Assembly: GCF_025725725.1 (NCBI RefSeq)
Contig: NZ_CP107020.1
Location: forward strand, 2,170,001-2,234,000
DNA: 64,000 bases
DNA from: Brachybacterium huguangmaarense
Lineage (GTDB): Bacteria > Actinomycetota > Actinomycetes > Actinomycetales > Dermabacteraceae
Direction: 5' to 3'
Translations under genes and position numbers: made by a program
Notes under the pieces: model-generated
Database searches by the model: none
What the model saw: the letters and a program-made list of their open reading frames with translations, nothing else
What the model was told of the DNA's origin: nothing
In this document: piece by piece, positions 62,704 to 64,000 of the stretch
Layout: each line of letters starts with the position of its first letter
Position numbering within the stretch: position 1 is the first letter of the stretch

Positions 62704-64000
62704 TCATCGCCGCAGGGTGGTCAGGAGACGGTCGAGCAGGTGCCGTCCGTCCACCCGGATGCCGTCGTGCTGGTACTCGTTGGTGATGAGAGGACGCAGC
62801 CCGCGGGTCGAGGCCGCCGTCCGCAGGGACAGCTCGCGCGGCACGAACATGTCGTCGTGGTACACGGCCGCCGCGACCGGGACCTCGTTGTGCGCGAGCA
62901 CCTCGGGGTCGTACAGGGCCGGGAAGTCCTCGCGCTCGGCGAGCAGATGCGCCGTCTCGCGCAGCGGCACGAGAGCCGGGTCCTCCTCGAACTGCCACGG
63001 GAAGATGTGCTCGCCCGTCAGCAGGGGCGCGTCGAGGTCGGGGTCGAAGGCCGGCAGCTGTGCGCGCACCCGCTCGGCGCTCCAGCGGGTGGCCCCCTCG
63101 GACGCCGCCCCCTGCGCGTAGATCGTCTCGTGCAGGAGGGCGTACAGCGGGTTGCCGGCGAAGGAGACCTTCGCCCCGACCTCCCGCAGGAAGCGCTCGC
63201 GCAGTCGCCGGGACCCGTGCACCGTCGTGAACGGGTCCTCGAGCAGGTAGTGCAGGCCCTCGAGGCCCGTCGCGGATCCCAGCGCGATGCCGAGGAGCAG
63301 CAGCCGGCGCACCGACAGCCGCTCTCCGCTCGGCAGGCGCTCGTCGGTCTCCCGCAGGTGCGCCGCGACGTCGCGCAGGGTCGCCGCGTCCTGCGGGTAC
63401 CGCTGCGCGAACTCCCCGTTGCGCCGCGCCGTCTGGGCGAAGGTGAGCTCGTAGACGCGGTCGGGCGCGCCCGTGAGCGCGGGCAGGCCCGCGGTGATGA
63501 GCACCTCCCGCAGCGAGGCCGGGGCGGCGGACAGGTACGCCGTCGCGATGAAGCCGCCGAAGGACTGCCCGAGCACGCTCCAGCGGGTCACGCCCAGGGC
63601 CCGACGCAGGCACTCGGCGTCCCCGACGATCGCATCGGCCCGGAAGTGCGCGAGGTACCGCGCCTGCGCGGCCGCATCGCCGATCTCGGCGAGGGTCTGC
63701 CGATCGGCGGGGGTCGACAGCCCCGTGCCGCGCTGGTCGAGGAGGACCACCCGGTACTCCTCGAGCGCCCGGTCGAGCCAGCCTCCGATCGACTCGGGGC
63801 GGTTGGCCCGGTTGCCCGGACCGCCCTGGAACCAGATCAGGCGGGGCCGGTCCTCGCCGCCGTCGCGCACGACCTCGCGGGCGAAGACCTCGAGGGTCTC
63901 GCCGCCGTGGGGCCGGGCGTGGTCGAGGGGGACCGCCAGCCGGTGCTCGTGCAGGCGGTGGCCGTCGATCCGATGGCTCGTGGTCTCGAGGCGCTCGGGC
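62704..64000 (-). CDS. Proline iminopeptidase-like alpha/beta hydrolase (S33), 5' end outside window
   Basis: At least 431 residues are encoded; the frame is open to the end of the window, so the N-terminus is missing. Oxyanion motif FQGGPGNRANRP, LLDQRGTGLSTPAD, nucleophile elbow WSVLGQSFGGFIA (Ser), and a C-terminal ITNEYQHDGIRVDG with the probable catalytic His. It fits the S33 group that removes N-terminal proline from peptides. Paired with the aroM-family gene downstream. Confidence 0.9.
   Translation of the reverse strand, partial: PERLETTSHRIDGHRLHEHRLAVPLDHARPHGGETLEVFAREVVRDGGEDRPRLIWFQGGPGNRANRPESIGGWLDRALEEYRVVLLDQRGTGLSTPADRQTLAEIGDAAAQARYLAHFRADAIVGDAECLRRALGVTRWSVLGQSFGGFIATAYLSAAPASLREVLITAGLPALTGAPDRVYELTFAQTARRNGEFAQRYPQDAATLRDVAAHLRETDERLPSGERLSVRRLLLLGIALGSATGLEGLHYLLEDPFTTVHGSRRLRERFLREVGAKVSFAGNPLYALLHETIYAQGAASEGATRWSAERVRAQLPAFDPDLDAPLLTGEHIFPWQFEEDPALVPLRETAHLLAEREDFPALYDPEVLAHNEVPVAAAVYHDDMFVPRELSLRTAASTRGLRPLITNEYQHDGIRVDGRHLLDRLLTTLRR

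Overview
The window is high-GC DNA from an actinobacterium. The supporting gene content is a multifunctional 2-oxoglutarate decarboxylase (kgd), the mismatch endonuclease NucS, the GlgE maltosyltransferase, an OtsA-OtsB fusion, a DUF2550 gene behind the ATP synthase operon, and an SOS-boxed DUF222/HNH gene. A Micrococcales member of the Brachybacterium/Dermabacteraceae kind is my inference from gene order and style. It looks like ordinary chromosome with one insertion sequence. I see no prophage and no CRISPR array.

Layout. 1-4.6 kb (minus): 5' part of kgd, then a histidine kinase/response regulator pair. 4.7-7.3 kb (plus): two CNNM/CorC-type transporter genes behind a possible leaderless leader ORF. 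7.6-9.4 kb: a secreted M23 peptidase overlapping tsaD. 9.6 kb: tRNA-Arg(CCG). 9.8-12.3 kb: a probable manganese (yybP-ykoY) riboswitch ahead of a TerC transporter and a third CNNM gene. 12.3-15.2 kb: a family 2 glycosyltransferase gene destroyed by an ISL3-family element with intact ends and 8-bp target duplication, by a nonsense codon, and by an apparent 3' fusion to another membrane-protein gene. 15.4-17.6 kb: trehalose synthesis (otsAB).

17.8-30 kb is a biosynthetic and housekeeping run: lysA, hom-thrC-thrB, rho, rpmE, prfA-prmC, a Sua5-type gene, wecA and an AtpI-like gene. 30.3-37.8 kb is the F1Fo ATP synthase operon atpBEFHAGDC plus DUF2550; atpB appears to start at CTG and the epsilon subunit has only its N-terminal domain. 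37.8-39.8 kb (minus): nucS and nagA. 39.9-42.9 kb (plus): a membrane protein, a lipoprotein and a YbbN-like thioredoxin/TPR protein. 43-50 kb (minus): glgX, glgE and glgB, the last carrying a 170-residue histone H1-like basic repeat tail.

50.2-55.6 kb (plus): a MoxR/DUF58/von Willebrand A (Bat-like) operon. 55.6-59.1 kb: cysteine desulfurase, mnmA and a cysteine-free MetE-like protein. 59.3-61.1 kb: a DUF222/HNH nuclease under a perfect actinobacterial LexA box. 61.5 kb: a small protein of unknown function. 62-64 kb (minus): an aroM-family gene and a proline iminopeptidase-like hydrolase cut by the window end.

Themes: divalent-metal handling (three CNNM proteins, TerC, Mn riboswitch), alpha-glucan and trehalose metabolism (otsAB, glgX, glgE, glgB), tRNA modification (tsaD, Sua5, desulfurase-MnmA), and frequent 4-nt gene overlaps. 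Several starts lie 6-10 nt behind a TANNNT -10 box, which suggests leaderless mRNAs. The most unusual features are the GlgB tail, the multiply broken glycosyltransferase locus and the candidate leader ORF.
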